64,000 nt of DNA from Paraglaciecola sp. 20A4 (GCF_011378905.1 NZ_WTPY01000006.1:177682-241681), one strand, 5' to 3'; positions 1 to 10,814 are shown, counted from the first letter of the stretch. The notes: generated from the sequence alone by a model not told the origin. Program-made: numbers and translations.

Positions 1-114
1 TAGCGCGCTGGCTACGGCTGACCCTTCAGCCAGTGATGGCCCTAGTACACCTATGCTGATCGTCAGGCCAGCGGTGATGATTGAGCACATTGCTATCAAA
101 GTTAGGCTATCCAT
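1..114 (-). CDS. atpE: ATP synthase subunit c, N-ATPase type (partial, C-terminus beyond window)
   Basis: Rotor-ring subunit of the membrane sector of an N-type ATPase. The first 38 codons are visible, reading MDSLTLIAMCS onward. They cover the first transmembrane helix with the Gly-rich packing face and the segment GPSLAEG. That segment lines up with GPGVGQG of the Ilyobacter c subunit, so Glu30 sits where the Na+-ligand Gln32 sits there. A carboxylate at this place in helix 1 is known for N-ATPase c subunits. The start codon overlaps the atpB stop by one base (TAATG). The second helix with the main ion-binding carboxylate lies beyond the window, so Na+ or H+ specificity cannot be judged here. 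Confidence 0.9.
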   Translation of the reverse strand, partial: MDSLTLIAMCSIITAGLTISIGVLGPSLAEGSAVASAL

Positions 115-833
115 TATTTTTCCTTTGGAGTCATAGGTTTAGGCGGATGTAGTGTAAGAGATTGATGTTTGTTTATCACACTGGCTGCCGCAATATACAC
201 AGAGGCCAATACGAAAAATATATATGCCTGTACCATGCCAGTTAGGAGGCCGAGAATAGACATGATGACTGGAAATATCAGTGGGGAAATGACCAGTAAA
301 ATCGCAAGTATCATGGCTCCACTCATCATATTACCGAATAAGCGCACGGCGAGGGCTAACGTACGGGACAACTCACCGATAATATTAAAGGGCAACATAA
401 ATAACGTCGGTTGGGTGTATGACAATAAGTATTCTTTAAGACCTTTGTTTTTGATTCCGTAAAAGGGCACCGAAATAAACACACAGAAAGCTAAGGCCAC
501 AGTGGTGGATAAAGAGCCGGTTGGAGGCTCAAAACGAGGAATAATTGTCAGTAAGTTGGTCATCGCGATAAATAGAAATAAGGTGCCAAGAAATCCCATG
601 TATTGCTTAGGCTTGGCTAAACCCGCCTCCGCAATTTGCTGCATGATGGTGATGACGATAATTTCTAGCCCATTCTGCCAACGAGAACGGTGTAATTTAG
701 TATTTAATTTACGGGTAATTAAGTGTGCACTAATGACTAAAACAAGCATAACTGCCCACGTAAAAACCAGTGTGGCGTTGAGTTTTATAAAACCATACTG
801 CCAATAAATTATCTCATCAGGACTAAGGTGCAT
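114..833 (-). CDS. atpB: ATP synthase subunit a, N-ATPase type
   Basis: Stator channel subunit of the membrane sector; it carries ions to and from the c-ring. The 239-residue protein has about five hydrophobic segments. The key arginine lies in LALAVRLFGN, followed by the last-helix motif QAYIFFVLASVYI, both standard for subunit a. It is shorter than the E. coli protein (271 aa), as is usual for N-ATPases. The start overlaps the end of atpR by 11 bases and the stop overlaps atpE, which implies translational coupling. The Pro/Lys-rich C-terminal tail is not obviously functional. Confidence 0.93.
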   Translation of the reverse strand: MHLSPDEIIYWQYGFIKLNATLVFTWAVMLVLVISAHLITRKLNTKLHRSRWQNGLEIIVITIMQQIAEAGLAKPKQYMGFLGTLFLFIAMTNLLTIIPRFEPPTGSLSTTVALAFCVFISVPFYGIKNKGLKEYLLSYTQPTLFMLPFNIIGELSRTLALAVRLFGNMMSGAMILAILLVISPLIFPVIMSILGLLTGMVQAYIFFVLASVYIAAASVINKHQSLTLHPPKPMTPKEK

Positions 834-1149
834 GACGAATAGCCTTTTTTACTAGCTGGTTTTCATTTATTTTAGTGAGGTATTTCGTCATCAATATGCG
901 ACCTATAACGAATCCAATCAAACTTGCCACAAGGCGCCATATGTCGTTATCGGATACCCAGTAAAATACGCCAACAGCTGTGCCCATACGCGCCAATATA
1001 CCGCCTAAAAACCATACTGCAGGGTGTCCTGACTGTAAGCCTTTATCTACCGTTAACCATAAAGCATAAAAAAAACAACAGCCCAATACTATCCCCACTA
1101 CAAAAGGGATTATTAAAGTCAACATATGAGGTTGAAAATTACTCATCAT
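823..1149 (-). CDS. atpR: N-ATPase accessory membrane protein AtpR
   Basis: Small membrane protein found only in N-ATPase operons, between atpQ and atpB. I assign it by position, size (108 aa) and three hydrophobic segments (near residues 8-30, 39-60 and 66-83). The family is thought to assist membrane-sector assembly or ion handling, but its exact role is not established. The open frame extends further upstream, but an ATG-ATG pair at 1149/1146 that overlaps the end of atpQ fits better; an AGGA lies about 12 bases upstream. The two ATGs cannot be told apart by eye. Confidence 0.8.
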   Translation of the reverse strand: MMSNFQPHMLTLIIPFVVGIVLGCCFFYALWLTVDKGLQSGHPAVWFLGGILARMGTAVGVFYWVSDNDIWRLVASLIGFVIGRILMTKYLTKINENQLVKKAIRHAP

Positions 1150-1501
1150 TATCGTCACTGTTCCTATCGTCGTTATGCATTGCTGCATATTCTTTGCTTA
1201 TCCAGCTCCACGCAGTAAAGCACCCTATGGCCAAACCTGCCAACAACAGTGCTAGTGTCCAAGAGCGCTGTTCAGCGTAATATCTGTCTAGCCAAATACC
1301 GATACCGACACCGATAAGCGTCGGGACGGTAATTGACCAGCCAATGATGCCCATTGTGCCCAGACCAAACCAAACCCCGGCATGTTTGCGTCTTTTGGCT
1401 TGTAACTTCAAAGCGACTTTTGCATCAATTTGCTCAGCTAAAAAAGACGCCTTTCTAGGTTTATGATTGCTGGAGTCAAAGTGGTCTTTCTCCTCATCCA
1501 T
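1139..1501 (-). CDS. atpQ: N-ATPase accessory protein AtpQ (AtpI/gene 1-like)
   Basis: A 120-residue protein with a hydrophilic acidic/basic N-terminus (about 45 residues) and two transmembrane helices. The loop segment GIGIWLDRYY and the second helix ending in AWSWI match the AtpI/ATPase gene-1 family. In N-ATPase operons this gene is called atpQ and is proposed to act in c-ring assembly or divalent-cation handling; that role is inferred. It starts 4 bases after the atpC stop and its end overlaps atpR, so it sits inside one operon. The C-terminus is rich in Asp and Asn. Confidence 0.82.
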   Translation of the reverse strand: MDEEKDHFDSSNHKPRKASFLAEQIDAKVALKLQAKRRKHAGVWFGLGTMGIIGWSITVPTLIGVGIGIWLDRYYAEQRSWTLALLLAGLAIGCFTAWSWISKEYAAMHNDDRNSDDNDE

Positions 1502-1505
1502 TAGG

Positions 1506-3378
<1,873 letters not shown>

Positions 3379-3414
3379 TCACCTAATATAATGACTCAAA
3401 TCAGTAGTAACATG

Positions 3415-3428
3415 TTGACCTTCATCAA
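3415..3428. promoter_or_regulatory. FNR/Anr-like box upstream of the N-ATPase operon
   Basis: On the plus strand the site reads TTGAC-CTTC-ATCAA, matching 9 of the 10 fixed positions of the FNR consensus TTGAT-N4-ATCAA. It lies 64-77 bases upstream of the atpD start. On the minus strand an AT-rich -10-like stretch (TCATTATATT, near 3394-3385) follows about 31-34 bases from the box centre, close to the geometry of class II FNR activation. Regulation by oxygen is an inference from spacing and sequence only. Confidence 0.45.
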
Positions 3429-3645
3429 CTTTACCAACAATACTTGATATTATGTTAACCACGTTCCATAGGCCTATTACGATTGTCTTTGATATTGTGG
3501 TGACGCAAAATAATGAACCGAGTATTAGGTGATCTATAGCGCCACAAGTGCTTGTTAAGTTATTAGCAATGAATAGGCTTCAAACAAAAAATAATGTGAC
3601 TGGGCAGATTAATTGTTGTATTAAAAATCAAATAGGATGTTCAGC

Positions 3646-4359
3646 ATGAGCGATGAGGCACCAATAAACGAACACACCCGCAGCTCGCTTGTGACCCGAT
3701 TAAGCTGGTTGCGTGCAGGGGTGCTTGGAGCCAATGATGGGCTTATCTCAACTGCTGGGTTGGTAGTCGGTGTCGCGGCTGCTTCAGCCAATATTCAAGA
3801 TATTACTACTGCTGGCATAGCGGGACTTTCCGCTGGAGCCATTTCGATGGCGCTGGGTGAGTTTGTTTCGGTGAGCACCCAACGAGATACCGAAACGGCG
3901 TTGATAGCTAAGAAACGCCATCTGCTGAAGGCGCACCCTGATGAGGGACGAGAATGGATTGCCTCATTTCTGCGCGAGCGAGGAGTGAGTGTGAAAACGA
4001 CAAGCCTTGTCATTGAAGAGTTCAGTGACAAGGAAGTATTCCGTGCACTTCTTCGTCACGGATTCGGTATAAATGAACAAGAGGTAGTTAACCCTTGGGT
4101 GGCGGCAGGAACGTCTATGTTGTCGTTTTCGATTGGTGCCGCCTTACCTGTGATTGCAATGCTAATATCGCCGGCGGATATACGTATTTCGGTGACGTTT
4201 GTTGGAGTGTTAGTGGGGCTAGGATTAACCGGTGGGTTAAGTGCCTACCTTGGCCAATCTAGCAAGCGCTCTGCCGTTATCAGACTGTTGGTTGGAGGGG
4301 CATTGGCAATGGCGATAACCTACGGTATCGGCCAAATGCTCGGCACGACTCCTTTTTAG
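3646..4359 (+). CDS. VIT1/CCC1-family metal transporter
   Basis: Membrane protein of the VIT1/CCC1 family, which exports or sequesters Fe2+ and Mn2+. The N-terminal helix motif LGANDGLISTAGLVVGVA and the following ALGEFVSVSTQRDTE are family hallmarks. A hydrophilic helical metal-binding region (about residues 75-140) follows, then three C-terminal transmembrane helices. Length is 237 residues. An ATG at 3637 overlaps the AGGA ribosome binding site, so the ATG at 3646, eight bases downstream of it, is preferred. It is a single gene facing the CorA gene; the metal is not fixed by sequence. Confidence 0.9.
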   Translation: MSDEAPINEHTRSSLVTRLSWLRAGVLGANDGLISTAGLVVGVAAASANIQDITTAGIAGLSAGAISMALGEFVSVSTQRDTETALIAKKRHLLKAHPDEGREWIASFLRERGVSVKTTSLVIEEFSDKEVFRALLRHGFGINEQEVVNPWVAAGTSMLSFSIGAALPVIAMLISPADIRISVTFVGVLVGLGLTGGLSAYLGQSSKRSAVIRLLVGGALAMAITYGIGQMLGTTPF

Positions 4360-4398
4360 AAGACGCGCTTCAGTTGATGGAAGTTGGCGCAGTGCCAA

Positions 4399-5466
4399 TT
4401 AAATCCATTTATGTTTTTTGAAAAATAATAACATGCCGCCAATCATACCGAGCATCACTAGCCATACGCCGATATAACCGTAGGGTGAATAGAGCTCTGG
4501 CATACTTAACGGCCCAGCGCTGTGACTGAAGTTCATACCGTAAATTCCTACCACAAAGGTGGGAGGAATAAATAAAGTAGCGATAATAGTGAGTACGCGC
4601 ATAACTTCATTGAGCTTCAAACTGACGATACTCATATATAGTTCCATCAAGCCATTCGTCATTTCGTGGTAGGTTTCTATTAATTCGAGGATAGAAATAC
4701 AGTGATCGTAACAGTCTCGTAAAAATACCTTAGTCTCGGGCGTAATTAAATCTGAGATATCGTCGCGCAGTAAGGTATTGATTAACTCACGTTGCGGCCA
4801 TATTTGCCGCTTCAAGATCAGTATCTCCCGGCGCAGGCTGTGTATTTTCTGTAATATGTTTTTATCATGGTTATCTAGTAGCAAATCTTCTGTCGCATCG
4901 ATACGGTCAGCGTAATTTTCAAGCACCGGAAACCCCCAGTCGATTACCGTATCCACCAAGCTATAGAATAAGTAGTCAGCTTTACGCTTTCTGAGTCGCC
5001 CTGTCGGCGCACTTAATCGACTGTTTACCCCTGCAAACGGGTTGAATTTCCCCCCACAGAATGAAATCACCGTATTTGGCATTAAAAACAAACTAATTTG
5101 TTGCAGAGTCACACCGTCTGTTGTTTGCAAAGGGAGTGTGAGTATTGTAAAAACTTGCTCTTCCTGCATTTCAATCTTAGGCCTTTGTCCCATGCTGGCC
5201 ACATCTTCAATAAATAGCTCGGGAATACCAAAGTCACTGGCTAACTGCGTTAATGTTGTTTTATCCGGATCACCCTGAACATGCACCCACGTTATGTTGT
5301 CATTATGGATATGGGCTGCGCATTGCTCCGCAGTCGCGTCATGCCTTTCAACGAGTTGATTGGCATTATAATCAAATACCGATAGGGTTAACTCACCCTC
5401 ACTATTCTCATTGATGACACCGGGGCGTGTGCCTGGTTGGTTGTATTGCTTACGAAATAACTTCAT
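4399..5466 (-). CDS. corA: CorA-family Mg2+/Co2+ transporter
   Basis: Pentameric divalent-cation channel of the inner membrane. The large N-terminal cytoplasmic domain is followed by two C-terminal helices (about residues 291-309 and 331-349). The signature YGMNF is at 309-313, followed by MPEL in the periplasmic loop, and the Lys-rich C-terminus KKHKWI closes the protein. The 355-residue length is typical. It stands alone, in opposite orientation to the VIT1 gene. The symbol is a family assignment; a ZntB-like role is not excluded. Confidence 0.9.
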   Translation of the reverse strand: MKLFRKQYNQPGTRPGVINENSEGELTLSVFDYNANQLVERHDATAEQCAAHIHNDNITWVHVQGDPDKTTLTQLASDFGIPELFIEDVASMGQRPKIEMQEEQVFTILTLPLQTTDGVTLQQISLFLMPNTVISFCGGKFNPFAGVNSRLSAPTGRLRKRKADYLFYSLVDTVIDWGFPVLENYADRIDATEDLLLDNHDKNILQKIHSLRREILILKRQIWPQRELINTLLRDDISDLITPETKVFLRDCYDHCISILELIETYHEMTNGLMELYMSIVSLKLNEVMRVLTIIATLFIPPTFVVGIYGMNFSHSAGPLSMPELYSPYGYIGVWLVMLGMIGGMLLFFKKHKWI

Positions 5467-5746
5467 TGCATTCCTAGAGGCTAATGTTCAAACTGTTACT
5501 ATGATAGGACAAGCATATAACACAGTTGATAGGGTGCCAATATGGCAAAGTGTACTCTGCTTATAATGCTTTTTACGGCTATGAAGATCGAGCTTAACTC
5601 GTTATAAAACCAGATTGGCCGGGCTTTGTGTCATGACCGTGTGGAAATCTGCAACTCGGTTATTTTATTACGTTACTTACTTTTGGCGACTAAACAGTAA
5701 GCCAGTATGGTGTTGACAATATCGATGACTAATCGCAAATGATTGG

Positions 5747-6229
5747 CTAGCCAGCAGGAGACTGATGTTGAGCATTTGGGGCTAGCGCAATACATTCTAT
5801 TTCAACTCTACCGCCTAAGCCTAAACCACTGCCAGCAATGGCGCTGCGTGCTGGAAGCCCCTGTTTGAAATACTCTATATAGACTTTATTTACCGCGCCC
5901 CATTCTTTGATATCTGCCAAAAATAACGTGCATTTGATGACGTTGTCCATCCCTGAGCCAAATCTTTCTAGCGTGTTTTTAATGTTTTCTAATGCTTGGC
6001 GTGTCTCTGGAATAACGCCGCCTTCAACTAGCTTTAATTGACCTGGAATTACCCCTAATTCACCGGATAGATATAATATATCGTTGACGCGTACCGCTTG
6101 TGAAAACGGCAGATTATGCTGTTTAAATGCATCAGAACTGAGACGTGTTATTGCGTGATCAGGTTGTGGATGTGCGTTGCTGGATATACACACCAGCATT
6201 GCGCTAAATAAAATGAATAATCTTTTCAC
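5747..6229 (-). CDS. RidA/YjgF family protein with predicted signal peptide
   Basis: RidA-family proteins hydrolyse reactive enamine/imine intermediates; close relatives have other or unknown roles. The core is recognisable as YLSGELGV, QALENIKNTLERFGSGMDNV, and the conserved PARSAIAG with the catalytic-type Arg128. Unlike cytosolic RidA (about 128 aa), it has 160 residues and a signal-like start (MKRLFILFSAMLVCISSNAH), so it is probably exported. It lies 20 bases after the hydrolase gene, in line with the TonB-receptor gene, suggesting one transcription unit. The substrate is unknown. Confidence 0.88.
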   Translation of the reverse strand: MKRLFILFSAMLVCISSNAHPQPDHAITRLSSDAFKQHNLPFSQAVRVNDILYLSGELGVIPGQLKLVEGGVIPETRQALENIKNTLERFGSGMDNVIKCTLFLADIKEWGAVNKVYIEYFKQGLPARSAIAGSGLGLGGRVEIECIALAPNAQHQSPAG

Positions 6230-6249
6230 CGTTGGTACCTTTTATACTG

Positions 6250-7326
6250 TTATTTGTTGAGTAAATAGGTCTGGGTATATTGCTCGAGCAATATATTGGC
6301 TAGCGCGTGGGTGGGTTTATCCGCTCCCATAATATACCCCTCTGACATACAGGATTGTTTCATTTGTCCTAGCAATCTTAACCTGAAATGGTATTTTTGC
6401 TTCCGATCAGGTAAAGGCGGAACGACTATGGTCTCTCCATTCACTTGCCAATCCCCATTGTCCATTAGCACCTGCTTGCATGGCGCTGGGTTCAATGTAG
6501 CGACGAATTGTCTAGCAGAAGCCATTTCCCAGCCATGACCAGCAGTAGGAAAAATAGTACTGCCTATGGCAGAGCCAGCATCTCGTAGGTTATTTTCAAT
6601 ACGTGCGCACGCTTCTAAGTCATTAGATTTATCTTCTGCCCCCCGTAAACTAAATAATGGCGCGCCTGTGGTTATAGTGGTTTGTAAATCAAAGTGACAG
6701 GGTCCGTAGTAATCAAGATGTAAGGCAAATGCAGGTACTTTGGCTGCCAAATTTTGATATATACGTTTATCTAGTGCGGCGCGACTGGCCATTCCACCAT
6801 AAGAAAATCCCATTACACCGATTTTGTTAGGGTTAATGGCTTGATGTTGGTTAAGAAACTTTAAGGCGCTATAGGCATCAGCCACTTCGTCTGCATCGCT
6901 CACTATGGCGACCCGCAAACCGTAGGGTGTTTGGTCAGTTACGCCACGAGCAGCGTAAGAGTTGACGACTAAACCAGCAATGCCATGACTGGCCATCCAT
7001 TTTCCATAGGCTATTTCTCGACTGAGCAATACACCACCACTGCCATGAATAATAACCATTGCCGGAACCGGTTTATCACGGCTTGCTGTGCTGGGTAAAA
7101 ATAGCTGTGCTTTCACCGTCGTTACAGGAAGGGGCTGCGTGGGCAGAATTAACCATTTGTAGTCGCCAGGGGTAACCGAGGAAAAGTAGACTTCGCCGCT
7201 GGTAACAGTGGTTGGTTTAGTAACGGCAGGATAATCAGGGAAATCCGGCAACGGTGGTGGAAGCCTTCTGTCCTGAGACATACAGGCAAACGTCGCAATT
7301 GAAAAACAGAATAAAAAAATGCGCAT
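6250..7326 (-). CDS. secreted alpha/beta hydrolase (dienelactone hydrolase family)
   Basis: An alpha/beta-hydrolase fold protein of 358 residues. The oxyanion motif HGSGG is at about 94-98, the nucleophile Ser175 is in GFSYGG, the acid is probably Asp232 (GAED) and the base His264 (AGHGW). The N-terminus MRIFLFCFSIATFACMS is a signal peptide; the Cys at 15 could be a weak lipobox, since TFAC is not classical. It sits 9 bases after the TonB-receptor gene and before the RidA gene. A role in breaking an ester or lactone taken up by the neighbouring receptor is inferred from context. Confidence 0.85.
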   Translation of the reverse strand: MRIFLFCFSIATFACMSQDRRLPPPLPDFPDYPAVTKPTTVTSGEVYFSSVTPGDYKWLILPTQPLPVTTVKAQLFLPSTASRDKPVPAMVIIHGSGGVLLSREIAYGKWMASHGIAGLVVNSYAARGVTDQTPYGLRVAIVSDADEVADAYSALKFLNQHQAINPNKIGVMGFSYGGMASRAALDKRIYQNLAAKVPAFALHLDYYGPCHFDLQTTITTGAPLFSLRGAEDKSNDLEACARIENNLRDAGSAIGSTIFPTAGHGWEMASARQFVATLNPAPCKQVLMDNGDWQVNGETIVVPPLPDRKQKYHFRLRLLGQMKQSCMSEGYIMGADKPTHALANILLEQYTQTYLLNK

Positions 7327-7335
7327 TTGATTCTC

Positions 7336-9591
7336 CTAAAAGCTATATTTTACTTCCACGCCATACGTGCGGGGCTCTTGGTAGTTGGCGGTAACCGTGC
7401 CGAAAAAGTCTTTGCGATTATCGATAGGGTCACGAACGTCAGCTAGATTACGGCCCCAAAGATAGGCTTCCCAGCCATTGTCGTTGCTCAGTAAACCAAT
7501 ACGAGCATTAATCAGTGTAAGAGTGTTTACATGACCGAAGTCTACAACCGTGCTATCAGTCAGTGTTTCAGTTTTTACATTATCTACGGTGGTGAAAAAT
7601 CCGCTGCTATGGGTAATATCTAATCGCCAAGAAAGGTCTGCGTTTAAAGCGTTAATTTGGGTTAAATATTGCACGCCGATTGAAAAGTTGCTGTCAGGTG
7701 CATTGATAAGACTGTTGCCTTCGGCGTCACCTCCGCCAGTTAAACCGCCGGGGAAACTATCAAACTCAGTATTTAATAATCCCATGCTGGCTTGAATTTC
7801 TAAATTGCTGATGGGTCGGTAAGTCATCTCAAGCTCAATCCCCTGAGAGTTGGCTTGCGCAGCATTACGGATTGAAATAGATGAAGCCCCATTACCTAAG
7901 TCAATAAATTGATTAACCTGATAATTTTTAAATACCGAGCTGAATGCGGCAAAGTTAACAATTAAGCTATTTCGGTAAAAATTACCTTTTAAACCCAGTT
8001 CGGCACTCCCTACTGTTTCTTTGTCAAACTCGATACCAGCTGCAAGATCACTGCTAGTGATAAAGTCCAGATTGAAGCCACCGCTTTTAAAACCGGTCGA
8101 ATATTTGGCATAGCTGTTGAGGCTGTTATTAAGAGCATAATTGACGCTTAATGCGTAAGATAAATAACGGTCACCGCGTGAGTCTGTGAATCTACCATCG
8201 GTGCTACCAATACGGAAAGCGCCAGAATTTGATCCATCTAGTAGCCAATCGATGTCTTTGGTTTCATCAGTATAGCGCAGGCCAAATGCGAGTGAAGTTG
8301 TGTCAGTTAGGTTGTATCCACTATTAAAATAGGCCGCATAACTGTCGGTCGTGACCAAACCACTGTTACTGACTAACGTACCTGGCACATTACCAAATAT
8401 AAAAGACAGGGAGCCATTTATCACATCTCTTTGGGTGTCAGCGTTTTGCCGGTAAAGGTAAATTCCCGCTATGTAATCGAGTGGTGATTTCCCTTGCTCG
8501 GAAATTAACTGAAGTTCTTGTGACCATTGCTGATATTGATCTGCGTATTCAATCACTAATAAATCCGCTGTAGCATAATCTGAGTCATTGCGATAAAAGC
8601 TATCGGTATCTCGGTAAGCAGTAATCGATTTAACATCGTAGCCATTGTCCGTACGGTAGGTAAAATCTATTGCTGCTCCCCAGATATCACGTTTTTCGTA
8701 GGTATCAATAGTGGTGGCGACTTCATTTTTATTCGGGGCGCCGGTATCGAGTGTATTTCCTAAGGTATCTGATATTGCTTCGCCTAAGAAAGAGAGACGT
8801 TCGGTGTTCAGGCCATCGATACTAAAATTGAATTCCAATTTGTCGGACAATTGTGTCAAGAACTGGCCTCGATAAGCCAGCGCGTCACGTTCATTAAGAT
8901 CATGTCCAGTGAGCAAGTTTTTAATATAGCCGTCTCTATCCAGCTTAGTGGCGGCTAATTTCACGGCACTAGTATCAGAAATAGGTAGGTTTATCTGTCC
9001 TTGAATTTCACGGGCATTCATATTGCCCAATGATCCGCTGATTTGGCCTTCTAATTCATCCGAGGGTTTTTTGGATATCAGATTAATGGCGCCTGCCACG
9101 GTGTTTTTACCAAACAGTGTACCTTGTGGACCACGCAACACCTCAATCCTCGCTAAATCAAGTAGCTCTTGATTAAGGGCGGGGGATTGCCCTAAATATA
9201 CTCCATCTAAATAAACACCTACTCGGGTATCAAAGCCAATATTGCGACTATTCGAACCAATACCTCGGATGGTAATGGCGGAACTAATATCGGCTGTGCG
9301 CGTAATAGACAAATTCGGGATGAAATCAGCTAGTTCCGTTAACTGAGTAATGCTGGTTTGCTCAATATTGGCGGCATTAAAAGATGAAATAGCTATCGGA
9401 ACTTCAGATAATTTTTGCGCGCGCTTTTGTGCTGTAACGACAACGACTTCGTATTCTTTGTTCTTTTCGATTAGCGACTTAGGCACCTGTTGGGCGAGGC
9501 TCGTGCATGACACAGATAACAGCAACGTGATAACCAGCCCGTTTTTATAAATTGTCTTTTTGATGGGACGCCAAGAATATAATCTGGCCAT
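7336..9591 (-). CDS. TonB-dependent outer-membrane receptor
   Basis: Outer-membrane beta-barrel receptor for energised uptake of a large or scarce ligand. A signal peptide is followed by a TonB-box-like EVVVVTAQKR near residue 50, the plug domain (VPIAISSFNA, RGIGSNSRN, VYLGQSP, LRGPQGTLFGKNTVAGAIN), then the barrel, which ends in aromatic Phe (VEVKYSF). The open frame starts at 9666, but the ATG at 9591 has AAGGA about 8 bases upstream and begins just before the signal peptide, giving 751 residues. It leads the cluster with hydrolase and RidA genes. Plug style matches the broad catecholate/CirA/FepA-like group, so the ligand stays open. Confidence 0.93.
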   Translation of the reverse strand: MARLYSWRPIKKTIYKNGLVITLLLSVSCTSLAQQVPKSLIEKNKEYEVVVVTAQKRAQKLSEVPIAISSFNAANIEQTSITQLTELADFIPNLSITRTADISSAITIRGIGSNSRNIGFDTRVGVYLDGVYLGQSPALNQELLDLARIEVLRGPQGTLFGKNTVAGAINLISKKPSDELEGQISGSLGNMNAREIQGQINLPISDTSAVKLAATKLDRDGYIKNLLTGHDLNERDALAYRGQFLTQLSDKLEFNFSIDGLNTERLSFLGEAISDTLGNTLDTGAPNKNEVATTIDTYEKRDIWGAAIDFTYRTDNGYDVKSITAYRDTDSFYRNDSDYATADLLVIEYADQYQQWSQELQLISEQGKSPLDYIAGIYLYRQNADTQRDVINGSLSFIFGNVPGTLVSNSGLVTTDSYAAYFNSGYNLTDTTSLAFGLRYTDETKDIDWLLDGSNSGAFRIGSTDGRFTDSRGDRYLSYALSVNYALNNSLNSYAKYSTGFKSGGFNLDFITSSDLAAGIEFDKETVGSAELGLKGNFYRNSLIVNFAAFSSVFKNYQVNQFIDLGNGASSISIRNAAQANSQGIELEMTYRPISNLEIQASMGLLNTEFDSFPGGLTGGGDAEGNSLINAPDSNFSIGVQYLTQINALNADLSWRLDITHSSGFFTTVDNVKTETLTDSTVVDFGHVNTLTLINARIGLLSNDNGWEAYLWGRNLADVRDPIDNRKDFFGTVTANYQEPRTYGVEVKYSF

Positions 9592-10138
9592 TAAACATTC
9601 CTTTTTTAAAATCACATTGAACAAAAGTTGCCGAGGGCTAACACATGTTGGTTGTAGTTTGCTCACTTAGCAAGGTGGGGAATGATATTATGTAGGAAAT
9701 TTAATCACTTAATGACATTTTTGTCGTTCTATAATTACCCTTAAAGAGCTGGAAATGACTAAATTCGCTAGAAATATGTAGCGAAGTTGATTGAAAAAGA
9801 GGTTAGTCTTTACTTTCTTCTAAAAATAAAAAATACCGATCCAATAGCCTTCGGTTATTCACACCGCAGATTAGTTCGACAAACTCAATTATAAAATTAC
9901 GACCGAAATCCTTTGAATAATAAGCGATAAACACGTGAAAGCGGATTTCATTATTTTCACTGAGCCATATGGAGTAAGTAAAGTGCAGTAAACAATATGC
10001 ATAAAGTATGAAAAGATCATAAACGACGTTTTAACTTCGTTTATGATTGCCAGCAAAGAAAATCTTATAATCAACCTTCGATTTCGCAAACTAAGCTTAT
10101 CGAGTGCAAAAGTAACTATTTAAAGTTTAGGAAATAAA
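9592..10138. other. 547-bp divergent intergenic region
   Basis: No convincing gene. It holds the upstream regions of the TonB-receptor gene (minus) and the acetyltransferase gene (plus). Structures visible are the symmetry GACA-N4-TGTC at 9714-9725, GTGAAA-N14-TTTCAC at 9935-9960, and the long inverted repeat at 10016-10047, listed separately. A 66-codon minus frame at 9889-10089 lacks coding character. Confidence 0.6.
10016..10047. repeat. 11-bp perfect inverted repeat, 10-nt spacer
   Basis: The left arm ATCATAAACGA (10016-10026) and right arm TCGTTTATGAT (10037-10047) are exact reverse complements. The structure ends 91 bases upstream of the acetyltransferase start. There is no T-run on either side, so it does not look like an intrinsic terminator. 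It may be an operator or an RNA hairpin. Confidence 0.7.
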
Positions 10139-10615
10139 ATGGATGTATCGCTTCGCCAAGTCACCAAAGATAACTACGAGGCAGTGTGTGATCTTGATGT
10201 AACACCCGCTCAGGAAGATTATGTGGCGTGCAATATGTGGTCTTTGGTTGAGTCGACTTATAATGACGGGTTTGAGACTCGGGTTATTTATCTTGCTGAA
10301 GAGCCCGTTGGCTTTTTTATGTGGGTGTTTGAATCCGCAGAAAAAGTATCGATTTGGCGGTTTATGGTAGACCACAAACATCAACAAAAAGGCATCGGGC
10401 GTGAAGCGTTAGCGTTAATGCTCAACGACATACGATTAAATCCGAGTGTTGCTGAAATTGAAATTTGTTACGATCCTCAAAATCCCGTTGCGAAAGATTT
10501 TTACGCCTCATTTGGATTCGCTGAAGTGGGAATGGACGACGAGAATGAAGATATGATAGCGATTATTAAGTGTGCTAAATATGATGCGGCCTACAAGAGT
10601 CAGCGCATGCATTAG
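10139..10615 (+). CDS. GNAT family N-acetyltransferase
   Basis: A 158-residue acetyl-CoA-dependent acetyltransferase. The acetyl-CoA loop is DHKHQQKGIGREAL (R/Q-x-x-G-x-G/A), after the strand WRFMV, and a late motif NPVAKDFYASFGF completes the fold. The arrangement resembles polyamine (spermine/spermidine) acetyltransferases of the Blt/PaiA type, but the substrate is not fixed by sequence. The start has AGGA about 8 bases upstream. It has no operon partner: the next gene is on the other strand. Confidence 0.88.
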   Translation: MDVSLRQVTKDNYEAVCDLDVTPAQEDYVACNMWSLVESTYNDGFETRVIYLAEEPVGFFMWVFESAEKVSIWRFMVDHKHQQKGIGREALALMLNDIRLNPSVAEIEICYDPQNPVAKDFYASFGFAEVGMDDENEDMIAIIKCAKYDAAYKSQRMH

Positions 10616-10814
10616 CGTTTGTGCATCGGAGTCTGCGGTCAGCCATTTGAAATTTAGCGTTGAGCGCAATTGATATTTCGCCGGGAACAAATCTATCAAA
10701 CTAGCCGTTGGATAACCCTTCGTTGAGTTATTAGTGATTTTAAATGGGTCTGCGGCAGCGTTTTGTTATCTACTTGAAATAACCTTAGATCCGAAAATCA
10801 CGCTGGGTTTATTT

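Noticed and set aside
169-462. Plus-strand open frames across the atp operon and other long genes
   Set aside because: They lie antisense to clear conserved genes, lack domains and ribosome binding sites, and are shadows.
9889-10089. 66-codon open frame on the minus strand between the TonB-receptor and acetyltransferase genes
   Set aside because: No ribosome binding site, no recognisable domain and AT-driven composition (many Ile, Leu and Phe); it overlaps intergenic inverted repeats.
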